A DNA stretch of 14,759 nt from an uncultured Clostridia bacterium (lineage in GTDB: Bacteria > Bacillota > Clostridia > Oscillospirales > Acutalibacteraceae): contig CAMJHI010000029.1 of NCBI GenBank assembly GCA_946405475.1, positions 1 to 14,759 of the forward strand. The letters are read 5' to 3'. Each line of letters begins with the position of its first letter. The first letter of the stretch is position 1. Below, one piece after another: positions 13,442-14,759 of the stretch. Made by a program: the position numbers and the translations under genes. A model generated the notes under the pieces. It had not been told where the DNA came from and did no database searches. It saw only the letters and a list, made by a program, of their open reading frames with translations.

Positions 13442-13470
13442 AATATATCATAAGCTGAAAAGAATTGCAA
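13442..13470 (-). promoter_or_regulatory. metF promoter
   Basis: Minus strand TTGCAA (13465-13470), 17-nt spacer, TATATT (13442-13447), giving a predicted leader of about 30-35 nt before the metF ATG. It lies back to back with the lysoplasmalogenase promoter in the 192-nt divergent region. Confidence 0.7.
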
Positions 13471-13537
13471 ATCTTTTTCGCTGTGTTTCCGATCGGACTT
13501 TTGCGACAATGTTCAGCAAATATTTACATTTCTTTGC

Positions 13538-13566
13538 TTGACAAGTTTTTACGATTTTTTTACACT
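13538..13566 (+). promoter_or_regulatory. Lysoplasmalogenase promoter
   Basis: TTGACA (13538-13543) is separated by exactly 17 nt from TACACT (13561-13566), a near-consensus housekeeping promoter. The TTG of the -35 begins an in-frame extension of the downstream gene. The promoter shows that this extension is not translated. Confidence 0.85.
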
Positions 13567-13594
13567 GAAAGAAACAACTATGGGGGTGTGTGAC

Positions 13595-14269
13595 GTGACA
13601 AGCTATCTGAAATATGTGTTTCTGGCGCTGCTGCTGTTCTTTTCCGCCGTCCATCTGGTCGAAAGCTGGCGTGACAGCGGCAAACACCGCGCCCTGACCA
13701 AGCCGTTTCTGGTGCCGCTGATCCTGTGCTACTATCTGTTTTCGGTGGATAAGCCCTCATGGCTGCTGATCGCGGCGCTGGTCACAAGCTGGCTGGGCGA
13801 CGTGCTGCTCATCCCCAACGGCAAGGCGTATTTCATCAGCGGCGGGCTTTCCTTCGCCGCGGCGCACGTGTTCTTCATCTTCCTGTATGCCGCCAGCGTC
13901 GATTTGGCCGCTGTCAAGCTGCTGATCGTCCTTCCGGCCGCGCTGGTTTATCTGGCGGTGATCGGGTGGGAATTTACGATGCTGCGGCGTTACCTTGATT
14001 CATTCATGAAGTTTGGCATGATCTTTTACCTGCTCGTCAACGCCGCCATGAACCTGTTCGCGCTCATGCAGCTCATGACTCACCCCGGGCTCGGCGCGGC
14101 GCTCGCCTATATCGGCGCGATCCTGTTCTTCTGCTCCGACGTGATCCTGTTCCTGGTGCGCTTCCACGAAAACAAGAACCTTGTTTTCAAACGTCACTTC
14201 ATGATCATGTTCACCTACATCCTCGCGGAATTCCTCATCACGCAGGGCATGCTTCTGCTGGGAAAATAA
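13595..14269 (+). CDS. Lysoplasmalogenase (YhhN/TMEM86 family)
   Basis: A 224-residue membrane protein with about eight hydrophobic segments, matching the YhhN/TMEM86 family. These enzymes cleave the vinyl-ether bond of lysoplasmalogens to release a fatty aldehyde, and they suit an anaerobe with plasmalogen lipids. Motifs typical of the family are ALTKPFLVPLIL near residue 34, WLLIAALVTSWLGDVLLI with its conserved Asp (~57-74), GLSFAAAHVFFI, and a late FFCSDVILF with another Asp. GTG at 13595 is chosen because GGGGGTG lies 6 nt upstream. An ATG at 13580 would leave only ~7 nt of leader and no ribosome binding site. It is monocistronic, divergent from metF, and followed by a strong terminator. 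Activity is inferred from family only. Confidence 0.85.
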   Translation: MTSYLKYVFLALLLFFSAVHLVESWRDSGKHRALTKPFLVPLILCYYLFSVDKPSWLLIAALVTSWLGDVLLIPNGKAYFISGGLSFAAAHVFFIFLYAASVDLAAVKLLIVLPAALVYLAVIGWEFTMLRRYLDSFMKFGMIFYLLVNAAMNLFALMQLMTHPGLGAALAYIGAILFFCSDVILFLVRFHENKNLVFKRHFMIMFTYILAEFLITQGMLLLGK

Positions 14270-14290
14270 CCCCTCGCCGCAACCGATACA

Positions 14291-14321
14291 AAACTGCCAC
14301 GGGAAACTGTGGCAGTTTTTT
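14291..14321 (+). terminator. Intrinsic terminator after lysoplasmalogenase gene
   Basis: AAACTGCCAC (14291-14300) pairs perfectly with GTGGCAGTTT (14309-14318) around an 8-nt loop, and the T-tract runs to 14321. It is 21 nt after the stop codon. Confidence 0.93.
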
Positions 14322-14330
14322 GAAATTTGC

Positions 14331-14359
14331 TTGTATTATTTCGCGTTGTGAAGTATAAT
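14331..14359 (+). promoter_or_regulatory. Promoter of the P-loop gene
   Basis: TTGTAT (14331-14336), 17-nt spacer, TATAAT (14354-14359). The ~55-nt leader contains a small hairpin, AAGCCG/CGGCTT at 14377-14392, ahead of the ribosome binding site AAAGGAA (14406-14412). Confidence 0.8.
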
Positions 14360-14418
14360 AAAAGATACTTGTAATCAAGCCGATCGCGGCTTACCCTGCT
14401 GAGATAAAGGAATCGGTC

Positions 14419-14739
14419 ATGATCATTGAATTTTTCGGGTTGCCGGGCTCCGGCAAAACCGTGAACATGAAAGCGCTGCTCGACCATTTCGGCAGCGACG
14501 CGCGGCAGGTGCTGCCCGAGCGCGGCGTATTGAAAAACGGCGGGCTGCGGCTCGTTTTTTCGGCGGAATTTCTGACGTTTCTGCGCCTGATCGTCGGGCT
14601 GTGGCTGCGCAAAAAGCGCAAGGTGCGCTACGACCTGCGCACACTGTATCATTTTTCGCTGCTGTATTTGGCCTGCATGAAGCGGCGCGGCGACGAGAGC
14701 GTTCGCTATTATCTGCTTGATCACGGGACGCATATTTGA
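14419..14739 (+). CDS. P-loop NTPase, short and possibly truncated or frameshifted
   Basis: A 106-residue protein beginning with a textbook Walker A motif, GLPGSGKT (residues 7-14), so it binds nucleotide. AAAGGAA is six bases before the ATG. After the P-loop there is a basic, hydrophobic stretch (FLRLIVGLWLRKKRKVRYDL) and then YYLLDHG, which resembles the point where similar small kinases found in surface-polysaccharide clusters carry their Walker B-like LDxG segment. The frame stops six codons after that (TGA at 14737), leaving no lid or C-terminal helices, although such proteins usually have about 200 residues. A second frame stays open to the window edge, so a frameshift near 14722 is possible. 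The substrate is unknown. It could also be a genuine short protein. Confidence 0.65.
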   Translation: MIIEFFGLPGSGKTVNMKALLDHFGSDARQVLPERGVLKNGGLRLVFSAEFLTFLRLIVGLWLRKKRKVRYDLRTLYHFSLLYLACMKRRGDESVRYYLLDHGTHI

Positions 14740-14759
14740 GTAATATACGTCCACGTGCT

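Noticed and set aside
13403..13537. SAM riboswitch or T-box upstream of metF
   Set aside because: The predicted leader after the -10 is only about 30-35 nt and shows no suitable stems or terminator.
13538..13594. TTG start for the lysoplasmalogenase gene
   Set aside because: The TTG is the first part of a TTGACA -35 box with a well-spaced -10, so it lies upstream of transcription.

Overview
The window looks like chromosome of an anaerobic, gut-type Firmicute of the class Clostridia, probably Oscillospirales/Eubacteriales. The evidence is GC-rich genes with AT-rich spacers, strong AGGAGG-type ribosome binding sites, TTGACA/TATAAT promoters, a lysoplasmalogenase, and NimA-like, TIGR04076 and R2K ATP-grasp proteins. 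No rRNA, tRNA, CRISPR array, transposase or phage gene was found. The genus cannot be named from this sequence.

Layout. (a) 1-2296, plus strand: the 3' part of an ATP-grasp gene, an EamA/DMT exporter, a TIGR04076 protein and a NimA-like flavin-fold protein, closely spaced and probably co-transcribed. (b) 2298-2530: a non-coding array of short hairpins separated by ATGAATT/AATTCAT spacers, arranged as one large palindrome centred near 2427. It is followed by a bidirectional terminator at 2539-2574. (c) 5153-2579, minus strand: a peroxide-defence operon made of an OhrR-type MarR repressor, a thiol glutathione peroxidase, a PNPOx-like protein and a CDF metal exporter. (d) 7282-5564, minus strand: a GtrII-like membrane glucosyltransferase whose first ~24 codons, ribosome binding site and proximal promoter are a diverged copy of the 5' end of ohrR. 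(e) 9379-7692, minus strand: rpsB-tsf with its own promoter, a structured leader and a terminator. (f) 13402-9542, minus strand: metF-metH-hisB, a methylfolate/methionine unit with a sequence-divergent hisB at its end. (g) 13595 to the end, plus strand: a lysoplasmalogenase diverging from metF, a terminator, then a new promoter and a short P-loop protein near the window edge.

How the genes work together. MetF makes 5-methyl-THF and MetH uses it to methylate homocysteine. OhrR carries a sensor Cys and the two expected tyrosines, overlaps gpx by 4 nt and probably controls the whole four-gene unit. The CDF site (NxxxD/DxxxD) points to Mn2+ or another divalent metal, so peroxide removal and metal efflux appear to be coupled.

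The items most worth a second look are the symmetric hairpin array, the capture of the ohrR 5' end by the gtrII-like gene, the altered HisB motifs and the structured rpsB leader.
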